From Litoreibacter albidus (lineage in GTDB: Bacteria; Pseudomonadota; Alphaproteobacteria; Rhodobacterales; Rhodobacteraceae), in contig NZ_FNOI01000005.1 in NCBI RefSeq assembly GCF_900107015.1, positions 124,001 to 188,000 of the forward strand: a DNA stretch of 64,000 nucleotides. Direction: 5' to 3'. Of the stretch, positions 34,905 through 43,973 are shown piece by piece (position 1 is the first letter of the stretch; each line of letters opens with the position of its first letter). Under the pieces are notes generated by a model. The model was given only the letters and a program-made list of their open reading frames with translations, had not been told where the DNA came from and made no database searches. A program made the position numbers and the translations under genes.

Positions 34905-36368
34905 ATGCCCATCGCAGTTGAAACCTTTTTTCTAGACCCCGCATTTGAGGGCACTTTGCAGCAGCAAATCCAGCAAATGGTTGCGGGCGGCATACTGTCC
35001 GGTCGCTTTCGTCCGGGTGAAAAACTCCCCTCATCTCGCAAGCTGGCACAACACCTCGGCGTGAGCCGCATCACCGTGACACTCGCCTATAACGAGCTGA
35101 TGGCCGATGACTATCTGTCCTCCGCCGGTCGCTCGGGCTACTTCGTCTCAGAGAACGCGCCGGAGCCGCCACAGATAAGCCCGCGATCATCGTCCGACAC
35201 CGTCGACTGGTCCCGCGCTATCGGGAACAGGTTCTCCGGCGGGTTGCAAATCTCCAAGCCACTCGACTGGCGGAAATACAAATACCCTTTCATCTATGGC
35301 CAGGTAGACCCCGCCTTATTCGACCGTCAAAACTGGCGTCTCTGCGCCCTGCGCGCCCTTGGGCAACGCGATTTTGACAGCCTCACCGCAGATCAGGTCG
35401 ACCGCGATGATCCTCAGCTGCTGGAATTCATCGCCCGAAATACGCTGCCCCGCCGTGGCATCCTCGCCAATTCGGACGAAATACTAATCACCGTCGGCGC
35501 GCAAAATGCGCTGTGGCTGGCGGCGCAAGTCCTGCTCACCCAGCGGCGCACCGCAACTCACGAAGACCCGTGCTACCCCGGCTTGCGTTCTATCTTGCAC
35601 CAATCGCGCTGCCACCGCGTGGAGGTTCCCGTCGATGGCGACGGCTTGCCGCCGCACCTGATCCCACCTGAAACGGATGTGGTTTTCACGACCCCCAGCC
35701 ACCAGTGCCCTACCGCATCCACGATGCCGCTTGCCCGCCGCAAGGAGCTGTTGCGCCGCGCCTCCCAAGACGACTTCCTTATTGTGGAGGACGATTACGA
35801 ATTCGAGATGTCGTTCTTGAAACCCCCATCCCCCGCTTTGAAATCGCTTGATGAGGAGGGCCGCGTTATCTACGTGGGGTCATTCTCCAAGTCGCTGTTT
35901 CCGGGGTTGCGCCTTGGCTACCTTGTCGGCCCCGCGCCTTTCATCCGCGAAGCCCGCGCCCTTAGATCAGCGGTGCTGCGCCACCCCCCGGGCCACATGC
36001 AGCGCACTGCCGCATATTTTCTGTCCCTTGGCCACTACGACGCGCTCGTGCGCCGTCTGCGGAACGCCTTCCACGATCGGCGCCGTATCATGGATGGGGC
36101 GCTTGCCGAGTACGGGCTGACTGTCGCGGGTGCGGGGGCTTTCGGGGGATCCAGCTACTGGATGCGCGCGCCCGACGGCGTCGACACGAAAGAACTCGCC
36201 GACCGCCTTCGCCAGAAGTCCGTCCTAATTGAGCCGGGAGCTGCTTTTTGCGAGGGCGAGCAGCGCGAATTCAAGCATTACCGGCTGGCGTACTCATCAA
36301 TCGGCGCGGCTCAAATCTCCCCGGGGGTGGCGCTTATCGCCAAAGAGATAGATGAAATGCAGCGTTGA
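34905..36368 (+). CDS. tauR: TauR, MocR-type (GntR/aminotransferase) taurine regulator
   Basis: A 487-residue regulator. Residues 10-80 form a GntR winged helix-turn-helix (GEKLPSSRKLAQHLGVSRITV). The rest is an aminotransferase-like domain with the PLP lysine in VGSFSKSLFPGLRLGY. In R. capsulatus TauR activates the taurine genes in a taurine- and PLP-dependent way (established for that species). Its place between tpa and xsc supports this role here. Confidence 0.92.
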   Translation: MPIAVETFFLDPAFEGTLQQQIQQMVAGGILSGRFRPGEKLPSSRKLAQHLGVSRITVTLAYNELMADDYLSSAGRSGYFVSENAPEPPQISPRSSSDTVDWSRAIGNRFSGGLQISKPLDWRKYKYPFIYGQVDPALFDRQNWRLCALRALGQRDFDSLTADQVDRDDPQLLEFIARNTLPRRGILANSDEILITVGAQNALWLAAQVLLTQRRTATHEDPCYPGLRSILHQSRCHRVEVPVDGDGLPPHLIPPETDVVFTTPSHQCPTASTMPLARRKELLRRASQDDFLIVEDDYEFEMSFLKPPSPALKSLDEEGRVIYVGSFSKSLFPGLRLGYLVGPAPFIREARALRSAVLRHPPGHMQRTAAYFLSLGHYDALVRRLRNAFHDRRRIMDGALAEYGLTVAGAGAFGGSSYWMRAPDGVDTKELADRLRQKSVLIEPGAAFCEGEQREFKHYRLAYSSIGAAQISPGVALIAKEIDEMQR

Positions 36369-36444
36369 ATTAGCGTATTTTTGAGACTCTTGGAAAATCG
36401 GAACGCATTCATACCAAAGGGCAATCGCGACTGCGACGCTTATT

Positions 36445-36476
36445 TTGGATATACAAACCAGATAAACTGGTCATAA
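36445..36476. promoter_or_regulatory. Candidate TauR direct repeats upstream of xsc
   Basis: TTGGATATAC (36445-36454) and CTGGTCATAA (36467-36476) are direct repeats 22 bases apart. The second forms an ACCAG-N5-CTGGT palindrome with flanking sequence (36457-36471). The pair resembles that upstream of tpa. Confidence 0.45.
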
Positions 36477-36566
36477 CACAACGTTGCCCGTCGGCATAAC
36501 TTCCGTCCAGACATCTGCAAAACGGGCACCTGCGCCCGCATTTCACCACATTGGGAGTTCGCCACC

Positions 36567-38336
36567 ATGAAGATGACGACCGAAGAGGCCTTCGTAAAAA
36601 CGCTGCAAATGCATGGCATCCGCCACGCCTTCGGCATTATTGGCTCTGCAATGATGCCAATTTCGGACTTGTTCCCGACCGCTGGCATCAAATTCTGGGA
36701 CTGCGCCCACGAGATGACCGCCGGTATGATGGCAGACGGCTACACCCGCGCGACTGGTGAAATGTCCATGATGGTTGCCCAAAACGGCCCCGGCATCACG
36801 AACTTCGTGACCTCGGTGAAGACCGCCTACTGGAACCACACGCCGCTGCTGTTGGTCACGCCACAGGCTGCCAACAAAACCATCGGCCAAGGCGGCTTCC
36901 AAGAAATGGAACAGATGAACCTGTTCAAAGATTGCGTCGCCTACCAAGAAGAGGTCCGCGACCCTAGCCGCATCGCGGAAACTTTGAACCGCTGCATCAT
37001 GCAAGCGCACCGCGCGTCCGCGCCTGTTCAGATCAACATCCCACGTGATTTCTGGACCCAAGTGATCGACATCGAACTGCCCGTCGCAGTCGAATTCGAA
37101 CGCCCAGCAGGCGGCCAAGAGGCCGTTGCAAAAGCCGCAGAGCTTCTGTCCTCCGCGAAATTCCCTGTGATCCTGAACGGCGCTGGCGTTGTTCTGGCTG
37201 GCGGCATCGAGGCCTCCCAAAAGTTGGCAGAAGCGCTTGATGCGCCCGTGTGTGTTGGCTACCAGCACAATGACGCCTTCCCGGGCAATCACCCGCTGTT
37301 CGCAGGTCCGCTCGGCTACAACGGCTCCAAGGCCGGTATGGAGCTGATCTCCAAAGCTGACGTTGTGCTTGCGTTGGGCTCTCGCTTGAACCCGTTCTCG
37401 ACCCTGCCGGGTTACGGCATTGATTACTGGCCAACAGACGCAAAGATCATCCAAGTCGACCTGAACCCCGACCGCATCGGCCTCACCAAAAAGGTCACCG
37501 TCGGCATCGTGGGTGACGCCAAGAAAGTAGCGGAAGGCATCCTGTCGCAACTGAGCGATGGCGCTGGTGACGCTGGCCGCGCCGATCGCAAGAACCTGAT
37601 CGCGCAAACCAAATCCGCTTGGGCGCAGGAATTGACCTCCCTTGACCACGAGGACGACGATCCGGGCACCACATGGAACGAACGCGCCCGTTCGCGCGAG
37701 CCGAACAAGATGTCCCCCCGCCAAGCATGGCGCGCCATCCAATCGGCCCTGCCGAAGAACGCGATCATTTCGTCCGACATCGGCAATAACTGCGCTATCG
37801 GCAACGCTTACCCATCGTTCGAGGATGGCCGCAAGTATCTGGCACCCGGCCTGTTCGGCCCCTGCGGCTATGGCTTCCCCGCCATCGCCGGCGCGAAGAT
37901 CGGCTGCCCAGATGTTCCGGTTGTAGGCTTCGCCGGTGACGGCGCGTTCGGCATCTCGATGAACGAAATGGTATCCGTCGGGCGTGGTAACTGGCCTGCC
38001 ATGACCATGGTGATCTTCCGCAACTACCAATGGGGCGCAGAAAAGCGCAACACGACGCTTTGGTTCGACGATAACTTCGTCGGCACAGAGTTGGACACCA
38101 ACGTCTCCTACGCCAAAATTGCCGATGCGTGCGGCCTGAAAGGCGTACAGGTCGACAGCATGGAAGGTTTGACCGACGCGCTGAACACAGCAATCAAAGG
38201 TCAGATGGAAGGCAATGTAACCACTTTCATCGAGGTTCTTTTGAACCAAGAACTGGGTGAGCCCTTCCGCCGCGATGCAATGAAGAAACCGGTTGCAGTT
38301 GCAGGCGTAACAGCATCCGATATGGCAGCCGAGTAA
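36567..38336 (+). CDS. xsc: Sulfoacetaldehyde acetyltransferase
   Basis: A 589-residue thiamine-diphosphate enzyme. The activating glutamate is in DCAHEMTAGMMADGYTRATG (near residue 50) and the metal/diphosphate motif is GFAGDGAFGISMNE. Xsc cleaves sulfoacetaldehyde with phosphate to sulfite and acetyl phosphate. It has the three-domain plan and length of Xsc and is followed by pta, which uses the acetyl phosphate. GGGAG precedes the ATG by several bases. Confidence 0.97.
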   Translation: MKMTTEEAFVKTLQMHGIRHAFGIIGSAMMPISDLFPTAGIKFWDCAHEMTAGMMADGYTRATGEMSMMVAQNGPGITNFVTSVKTAYWNHTPLLLVTPQAANKTIGQGGFQEMEQMNLFKDCVAYQEEVRDPSRIAETLNRCIMQAHRASAPVQINIPRDFWTQVIDIELPVAVEFERPAGGQEAVAKAAELLSSAKFPVILNGAGVVLAGGIEASQKLAEALDAPVCVGYQHNDAFPGNHPLFAGPLGYNGSKAGMELISKADVVLALGSRLNPFSTLPGYGIDYWPTDAKIIQVDLNPDRIGLTKKVTVGIVGDAKKVAEGILSQLSDGAGDAGRADRKNLIAQTKSAWAQELTSLDHEDDDPGTTWNERARSREPNKMSPRQAWRAIQSALPKNAIISSDIGNNCAIGNAYPSFEDGRKYLAPGLFGPCGYGFPAIAGAKIGCPDVPVVGFAGDGAFGISMNEMVSVGRGNWPAMTMVIFRNYQWGAEKRNTTLWFDDNFVGTELDTNVSYAKIADACGLKGVQVDSMEGLTDALNTAIKGQMEGNVTTFIEVLLNQELGEPFRRDAMKKPVAVAGVTASDMAAE

Positions 38337-38360
38337 CCCTCGCACCATACGAACACCCTA

Positions 38361-38388
38361 CCCGCCCCAAGAAATTGGGGCGGGTTTC
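38361..38388 (+). terminator. Hairpin between xsc and pta
   Basis: CCCGCCCCAA and TTGGGGCGGG form a perfect 10-bp stem around GAAA, followed by only TTT. It may act as a partial terminator that lowers pta and soe expression relative to xsc, or as a 3' end protecting element. Confidence 0.65.
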
Positions 38389-38424
38389 GTGGTGAAAAGC
38401 CGTGTTTTTGGGAGAGAGACCGCT

Positions 38425-39372
38425 ATGACCACCAACAATCCATTCTTGTCCCAACGCGAGGCCGCTTGCCCCGATTGGCTCTTGGACATGGCGCAAAAAG
38501 CCGCCACCCCCCGCGTCGCCATCGCACGCGCCGGTGCCCCCCTCCCGATGGAGGCCGCGCGCGATGCGACGCAGGCTAACATCATGGAGCCGGTTTTCAC
38601 CGGTGAGCGCGCATTGATCGAAGCAGAAGCCGAAAAGCTGGGCTGGGACATTTCACAGTTCCAACTCATCGAGGCCGAAGGCGAACAGGAAAGCGGCATG
38701 GCCGCCGCGATGGCCTGCGGCGAAGGCCGCGCCGACGTCATGATGAAAGGCCAACTGCATTCCGACACTTTCATGCGCGCCGCTTTGGCGCGCGACGCGG
38801 GGCTGCGCACGGGGAACCGTCTGGTTCACATCTTCCACATCACCCACCCGGACGGCGGGAAGTCCATCACCATCTCCGACGCAGCTGTGAACGTGTCCCC
38901 CAACATTGAGACCCGCAAAGACGCTACGCGGGAAGTCGTAAACCTGCTTCAAACACTGGGGACTGACCGCCCGAAAATCGCGTTCTTGTCTGCGACGGAA
39001 AGCGTACTGCCAGCGGTCCCGTCCTCCGTTGAAGCCGATGAACTCGCCACATGGGCCAAGGCGGAGATAAGCGGCGCGGACTTCTCCGGCCCCCTCGCGC
39101 TTGACCTGATTTTGTCACCCGCCGCCGTTGCCACCAAGAAAATGACAGCTGATCCCGTGGCAGGTCAGGCCGACGCCATCATCGTGCCGGACATCGTGTC
39201 AGGAAACTCGCTGTTTAAATCGCTCGTCTACCTCACCGGCGGGTGCGCCGCCGGTATCGTCATGGGGGCCAAGGTTCCTGTGCTGTTGACCTCCCGTGCC
39301 GATCCGCCTGCCGCGCGCATGGCATCGTGCTGCCTCGCCGCCATCGTCAACGCCGCCCACCGCAACAGCTGA
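38425..39372 (+). CDS. pta: Phosphate acetyltransferase
   Basis: A 315-residue short-form Pta that turns acetyl phosphate into acetyl-CoA. Motifs include DVMMKGQLHSDTFMRAAL, VFHITHPDG-like segment and AIIVPDIVSGNSLFKSLVYLTGG near the C-terminus. Only the catalytic PTA_PTB domain is present. Being next to xsc, it most likely handles Xsc product. ATG 38425 has GGGAGAG upstream; the longer frame to 38389 overlaps the hairpin. Confidence 0.92.
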   Translation: MTTNNPFLSQREAACPDWLLDMAQKAATPRVAIARAGAPLPMEAARDATQANIMEPVFTGERALIEAEAEKLGWDISQFQLIEAEGEQESGMAAAMACGEGRADVMMKGQLHSDTFMRAALARDAGLRTGNRLVHIFHITHPDGGKSITISDAAVNVSPNIETRKDATREVVNLLQTLGTDRPKIAFLSATESVLPAVPSSVEADELATWAKAEISGADFSGPLALDLILSPAAVATKKMTADPVAGQADAIIVPDIVSGNSLFKSLVYLTGGCAAGIVMGAKVPVLLTSRADPPAARMASCCLAAIVNAAHRNS

Positions 39373-39386
39373 CCGGAGCCAATTCC

Positions 39387-42197
39387 ATGAACCAACCCGT
39401 GATCGACCTGTCCCCGAAAGTCAGCGACGAAATCCGCAAAACCACTTGCTACATGTGCGCCTGCCGTTGCGGGATCAACGTGCACATGAAGGAAGGAAAA
39501 GTCGCCTATATCGAGGGCAACCGCGACCATCCCGTCAATCAGGGTGTGCTCTGCGCCAAGGGCTCTGCTGGCATCATGCAGCACAACGCGCCCTCACGCT
39601 TGAAGGCCCCGATGAAACGGGTCGGCCCGCGTGGCTCCGGCGAATTCGAGACGATCACATGGGACGAAGCCTACGACATCGCGACCAACATCCTGAAACC
39701 GATCCGTGAAACGGCCCCTGAGAAGCTGGCCTTCTTCACCGGCCGCGACCAGTCGCAAAGCTTCACCTCCCTCTGGGCGCAGGGTTTTGGTACGCCCAAC
39801 TACGCAGCCCACGGCGGGTTTTGTTCCGTCAACATGGCTGCGGCTGGCATCTATACAATGGGCGGGGCGTTTTGGGAGTTCGGCCAACCCGACTGGGACC
39901 GCACCAAAATGGTGATGATCTTCGGCGTCGCGGAGGACCACGACAGCAACCCGATCAAAATGGGTCTCGGCAAGGTCAAGGCGCGAGGCGCGAAGGTTTA
40001 CGGCGTGAACCCGATCCGCTCCGGCTACAACGCCGTTGCCGATGAATGGGTCGGCATCACACCGGGCACGGACGGGCTGTTTATCCTGTCCCTCATCCAT
40101 GAACTGTTCAAAGCGGGCAAACTGGACCTCGACTATTTGGCGCAATTCACCAATGCGCCCGTGCTGGTGAATGGCGATGAGAAATCCGAAGACTTCGGCC
40201 TGTTGATGCGCGACGCAGATAACAAGCTAATGGTTATGGACCGCGCCACCGGAAAGCCTGCCGCCTATGATGCGATGGGTGTCAAACCTGATCTGGCGGG
40301 CTCTTTGCGCGAGGCGGGCGTTACCCACCGCTCTGTCTTCCAGCACATGGCAGAAAAATATCTGGACCCACAGTACGCCCCCGAAGCCGTGGCAGGCCGT
40401 ACCGGTCTCGCCCCAGAGCGTATCAAGCGCATCGCCGCCGAACTCGCCGATGTGGCGTTCAACCAAGCGATTGAGCTGGACCGTGAGTGGATTGATTTTC
40501 GCGGCCACAAACACACTAAAATGGTCGGTCGTCCGGTGTCGTTCCACGCAATGCGCGGAATTTCCGCACATGCCAACGGCTTCCAAACCTGCCGCGCTTT
40601 GCACGTGTTGCAGATCATCCTTGGAAGCGTGGAGACCCCCGGCGGCATGCGCTTCAAGCCGCCCTATCCCAAACCCCCAGAGGCGCACCCAAAGCCGCAC
40701 TACGGCGTAACGCCGGGTCAAGCCCTTGACGGTCCGCATCTGGGCTTCACCCACGGCCCAGAAGATCTTTGCCTGCGCGAAGACGGCTCCCCCGCACGGA
40801 TCGACAAGGCCTTCACATGGGAAAACCCCATGTCCAGCCACGGCATGATGCATATGGTCATCTCCAACGCGCATGCGGGCAATCCCTACAAGATCGACAC
40901 GCTGTTCATGTATATGGCGAACATGTCGTGGAACTCCTCGATGAACACGCGCGGTGTAATCGAGATGCTCACAGACACGGATGACGACGGGAATTACGTA
41001 ATCCCCAACATCATCTACTCGGACGCCTATAGCTCGGAGATGGTCGCCTACGCAGATCTGATCCTGCCCGATACGACGTACCTCGAACGCCACGATTGCA
41101 TCAGCCTGCTGGATCGCCCGATCTGCGAAGCCGACGCCGTGGCCGACGCCATCCGCTGGCCCGTAGTGGAGCCTGACCGCGACGTAAAAGGCTTCCAGTC
41201 TGCGCTGTGTGATCTTGGCGGCCGCCTTGGCCTACCCGGCTTTGTAAATGAGGACGGCTCGCAGAAATACAAAGATTACGCGGACTATATCACCAACCAC
41301 ATCCGTCGTCCCGGCGTCGGCCCATTGGCAGGTTTCCGTGGCAACGGCGACGATCACGGGCGCGGCGATAGCAACCCCGCGCAACTTGATCGCTACATCG
41401 AAAACGGTGGCTTCTGGGTGGAGCACGTCCCTGAAGAGTCTGCGTTCTACAAGCCGTGGAACATGGCTTACCAAGACTGGGCTGTGAAGAAGTCCTTTTT
41501 CGATAAACCCATGCCCTACCTCTTCAACCTCTATGTTGAACCCATGCGCAAATTCCAGCTCGCCGCGGAAGGCATCGGCACCCGCCAACCTCCAGAGCAC
41601 TTGCGCGCTCGGATCAAGGCAACAATGGATCCGCTGCCGATCTGGTATTCTAACGAGGATGATAACAAGGCCGACGAATACCCGATCACCGCGCTGACAC
41701 AGCGCCCGATGGCAATGTATCACTCGTGGGGCTCGCAGAACGCGTGGTTGCGCCAAATCCACGGGCACAATCCCCTCTACGTTCCTCAGAAAATCTGGGA
41801 CGACAACGACTTTTCGGAAGGGGATTGGGCACGCGTTACATCCCCCCATGGGGAGATCACCGTGCCAGTGGCTTTGCAGAAAGCGTTGAACGACAACACC
41901 GTTTGGACATGGAATGCGATCGGCAAGCGCAAAGGCGCTTGGGCCTTGGAAGAAGACGCGCCGGAAACGACCAAAGGCTTCTTGCTGAACCACCTGATCC
42001 ACGAATTACTGCCGCCGAAAGGTGACGGGCTCCGTTGGGCGAACTCCGATCCGATCACGGGGCAGGCCGCTTGGTTCGACCTAAAGGTTCGCATCGAGAA
42101 GACCGCCGCACCCTCTGAAAGCCAACCAAACATGCCCGCGCAAAAGTCGCCGGTTGGCACGGGCCCATCCCACCTAGAATGGAAGGTCGGAAAATGA
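39387..42197 (+). CDS. soeA: Sulfite dehydrogenase molybdopterin subunit SoeA (DMSO reductase family)
   Basis: A 936-residue molybdopterin-guanine-dinucleotide oxidoreductase. The N-terminal 4Fe-4S motif is C-x2-C-x3-C-x27-C starting at CYMCACRCGINV (about residue 20). There is no Tat signal, so it should act in the cytoplasm, as known SoeA does. The C-terminal molydopterin-binding domain is present. With SoeB and SoeC it would oxidise sulfite to sulfate and pass electrons to quinone. Its position directly after xsc-pta, which yield sulfite, supports SoeA over other family members. ATG 39387 has GGAG upstream. Confidence 0.88.
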   Translation: MNQPVIDLSPKVSDEIRKTTCYMCACRCGINVHMKEGKVAYIEGNRDHPVNQGVLCAKGSAGIMQHNAPSRLKAPMKRVGPRGSGEFETITWDEAYDIATNILKPIRETAPEKLAFFTGRDQSQSFTSLWAQGFGTPNYAAHGGFCSVNMAAAGIYTMGGAFWEFGQPDWDRTKMVMIFGVAEDHDSNPIKMGLGKVKARGAKVYGVNPIRSGYNAVADEWVGITPGTDGLFILSLIHELFKAGKLDLDYLAQFTNAPVLVNGDEKSEDFGLLMRDADNKLMVMDRATGKPAAYDAMGVKPDLAGSLREAGVTHRSVFQHMAEKYLDPQYAPEAVAGRTGLAPERIKRIAAELADVAFNQAIELDREWIDFRGHKHTKMVGRPVSFHAMRGISAHANGFQTCRALHVLQIILGSVETPGGMRFKPPYPKPPEAHPKPHYGVTPGQALDGPHLGFTHGPEDLCLREDGSPARIDKAFTWENPMSSHGMMHMVISNAHAGNPYKIDTLFMYMANMSWNSSMNTRGVIEMLTDTDDDGNYVIPNIIYSDAYSSEMVAYADLILPDTTYLERHDCISLLDRPICEADAVADAIRWPVVEPDRDVKGFQSALCDLGGRLGLPGFVNEDGSQKYKDYADYITNHIRRPGVGPLAGFRGNGDDHGRGDSNPAQLDRYIENGGFWVEHVPEESAFYKPWNMAYQDWAVKKSFFDKPMPYLFNLYVEPMRKFQLAAEGIGTRQPPEHLRARIKATMDPLPIWYSNEDDNKADEYPITALTQRPMAMYHSWGSQNAWLRQIHGHNPLYVPQKIWDDNDFSEGDWARVTSPHGEITVPVALQKALNDNTVWTWNAIGKRKGAWALEEDAPETTKGFLLNHLIHELLPPKGDGLRWANSDPITGQAAWFDLKVRIEKTAAPSESQPNMPAQKSPVGTGPSHLEWKVGK

Positions 42198-42205
42198 CCA
42201 GAAAC

Positions 42206-42267
42206 CAAATTTTCAAAGAAAATTTGCCTGCAGAGTTTCTAAGAAACTCTGATGTTGCCTTTGGCAA
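42206..42267 (+). repeat. Three tandem perfect hairpins in the soeA-soeB gap
   Basis: The 82-base gap holds three hairpins, each with a three-base loop. CAAATTTTC/GAAAATTTG (42206-42214 with 42218-42226) and CAGAGTTTC/GAAACTCTG (42231-42239 with 42243-42251) are 9 bp each. TTGCC/GGCAA (42255-42259 with 42263-42267) is 5 bp. They end just before the soeB ribosome site. They may slow nucleases or set the SoeA:SoeB ratio. Confidence 0.7.
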
Positions 42268-42279
42268 AGAGGTGTCGCA

Positions 42280-43023
42280 ATGACAACACTTCCTACGCAT
42301 ACCGAAAAGAAGCTGGGGCTCGTCATCGACCTCGACACATGTGTGGGCTGCCACGCCTGCGTGGTATCCTGCAAAGGCTGGAATACGGAAAACTACGGCG
42401 CGCCCCTATCGGATCAAAATCCTTACGGTGCGGACCCGTCCGGCACCTTCCTGAACCGAGTCCATTCCTACGAGGTGACGCCGGACGAAGGTGCGGCGAT
42501 GACCGTCCACTTTCCCAAGTCCTGCCTGCACTGCGAGGATGCGCCCTGCGTCACAGTGTGCCCAACAGGGGCCAGCTACAAACGTGTAGAAGACGGCATC
42601 GTTCTGGTGAACGAAAGCGACTGCATCGGCTGCGGGTTATGTGCTTGGGCTTGCCCCTACGGCGCGCGGGAGATGGATCAAGCCGAAGGCGTGATGAAAA
42701 AGTGCACCCTTTGCGTGGACCGCATCTACAACGAAAACCTGCCCGAGATTGACCGCCAACCCGCCTGCGTGCGCACCTGTCCCTCAGGCGCGCGCCACTT
42801 TGGAGACCTGGGGGATGCAACCTCCGATGTGTCAAAGCTGGTCGCAGAGCGTGGTGGTATGGATTTGATGCCTGAACTCGGCACAAAACCCGTCAACAAG
42901 TACCTGCCTCCCCGCCCGAAGGATGAGCAAATCGACATCTTGGCCCCATTTCTAGACCCCGTCGCCGCGGAGCCAACGGGCTTCCTCGGTTGGCTCGACA
43001 AAACACTTGAAAGGATCGGCTGA
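42280..43023 (+). CDS. soeB: Sulfite dehydrogenase iron-sulfur subunit SoeB
   Basis: A 247-residue ferredoxin-like electron transfer subunit. Four cysteine clusters are visible: CVGCHACVVSC, CLHCEDAPCVTVCP, CIGCGLCAWACP and CTLC with CVRTCP, enough for four 4Fe-4S centres. It would link SoeA to the membrane subunit. AGAGGTG precedes the ATG. The stop overlaps soeC by one base (TGATG). Confidence 0.9.
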   Translation: MTTLPTHTEKKLGLVIDLDTCVGCHACVVSCKGWNTENYGAPLSDQNPYGADPSGTFLNRVHSYEVTPDEGAAMTVHFPKSCLHCEDAPCVTVCPTGASYKRVEDGIVLVNESDCIGCGLCAWACPYGAREMDQAEGVMKKCTLCVDRIYNENLPEIDRQPACVRTCPSGARHFGDLGDATSDVSKLVAERGGMDLMPELGTKPVNKYLPPRPKDEQIDILAPFLDPVAAEPTGFLGWLDKTLERIG

Positions 43024-43898
43024 TGCATCCGGCTCCCTCAATCATCTTTTTCACGGTGTTCTCTGGCTTGGGCTTTGGCCTGCTAACATTCCTTGGCTTC
43101 GGGAAACCAGACTACTCGGGGTTCACGGCATTCATTTTCTTCCTGATTGCCTATGTCTTTGCCGTCGGCGGGCTGGTCGCCTCCACCTTTCACCTTGGCA
43201 ATCCGCAGCGCGCCCTTAAGGCGTTTACGCAGTGGCGCACCAGCTGGCTTTCACGGGAGGGCTGCCTTGCCGTCGCAGCGCTCACCGTGATGGGGTTCTA
43301 TGCCATCGGCGTGGTGTTTCTTGATACGCGCTGGACACTCCTTGGCCTCTTGGGTGCGGCGCTGAGCCTCGCGACGGTGTTTGGCACCTCCATGATCTAC
43401 ACCCAGATTACGACGGTCCCACGGTGGAACCACTGGACAACCCCTGTGCTGTTCATCGGTTACGCCCTCACCGGCGGCGCATTTCTCGCGGGACAAACCT
43501 CCATCGCGGCCCCAATGCTGCTCGCCCTCGGGGTGCTTCAATGCGTCGTCTGGATGGTCGGGGACAAGCTGTTCGCGACCTCTGGGTCCACCATAGAGAC
43601 CGCGACGGGGTTGGGCGCGATGGGCAAGGTTCGCATGTTCGAGGCACCACACAGCTCGAAGAACTATCTGATGAAGGAAATGGTCCACGTCATCGGCCGC
43701 AAGCACGCGCGCAAGCTGCGCATTATCGGCGTTTTATGCCTGTCGCTGCTGCCCTATCTTCTGTTGGTCATCCCGCCATTTCACCACCTCCTGTCGCTGT
43801 TCGCGCTGCTGTTGCACATTGGCGGCGCGCTGACCCTGCGGTGGCTATTCTTCGCAGAGGCGGAGCACACAGTGGGCCTCTACTACGGCCAGCGCTAA
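43023..43898 (+). CDS. soeC: Sulfite dehydrogenase membrane anchor SoeC (DmsC/NrfD-like)
   Basis: A 291-residue polytopic protein with about eight hydrophobic helices, starting MHPAPSIIFFTVFSGLGFGL. It matches the DmsC-type anchors that pass electrons to the quinone pool. RALKAFTQWRTSWLSREG and VFGTSMIYTQITTVPRWN are family-like segments. It is translationally coupled to soeB and is the last gene of the rightward run. Confidence 0.88.
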   Translation: MHPAPSIIFFTVFSGLGFGLLTFLGFGKPDYSGFTAFIFFLIAYVFAVGGLVASTFHLGNPQRALKAFTQWRTSWLSREGCLAVAALTVMGFYAIGVVFLDTRWTLLGLLGAALSLATVFGTSMIYTQITTVPRWNHWTTPVLFIGYALTGGAFLAGQTSIAAPMLLALGVLQCVVWMVGDKLFATSGSTIETATGLGAMGKVRMFEAPHSSKNYLMKEMVHVIGRKHARKLRIIGVLCLSLLPYLLLVIPPFHHLLSLFALLLHIGGALTLRWLFFAEAEHTVGLYYGQR

Positions 43899-43913
43899 TC
43901 CTCGCCTGTATAC

Positions 43914-43950
43914 ACAAAAGGGGCCCAACCAGTGATGGTGGGCCCCTTCT
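43914..43950. terminator. Bidirectional terminator between soeC and psd
   Basis: AAGGGGCCC and GGGCCCCTT plus inner ACCA/TGGT form a long stem with a GTGA loop and one bulge. The minus-strand side ends in TTTTGTGT, so it serves psd best; the plus side has CTTCTCT. Confidence 0.75.
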
Positions 43951-43973
43951 CTAATCCAGCAGGTTGCCAGTGA

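Noticed and set aside
36543-38348. Long minus-strand ORF (601 codons) opposite xsc
   Set aside because: It mirrors xsc exactly, has a His/Val/Gly-rich product with no known motif, and reflects GC codon bias of the real gene.
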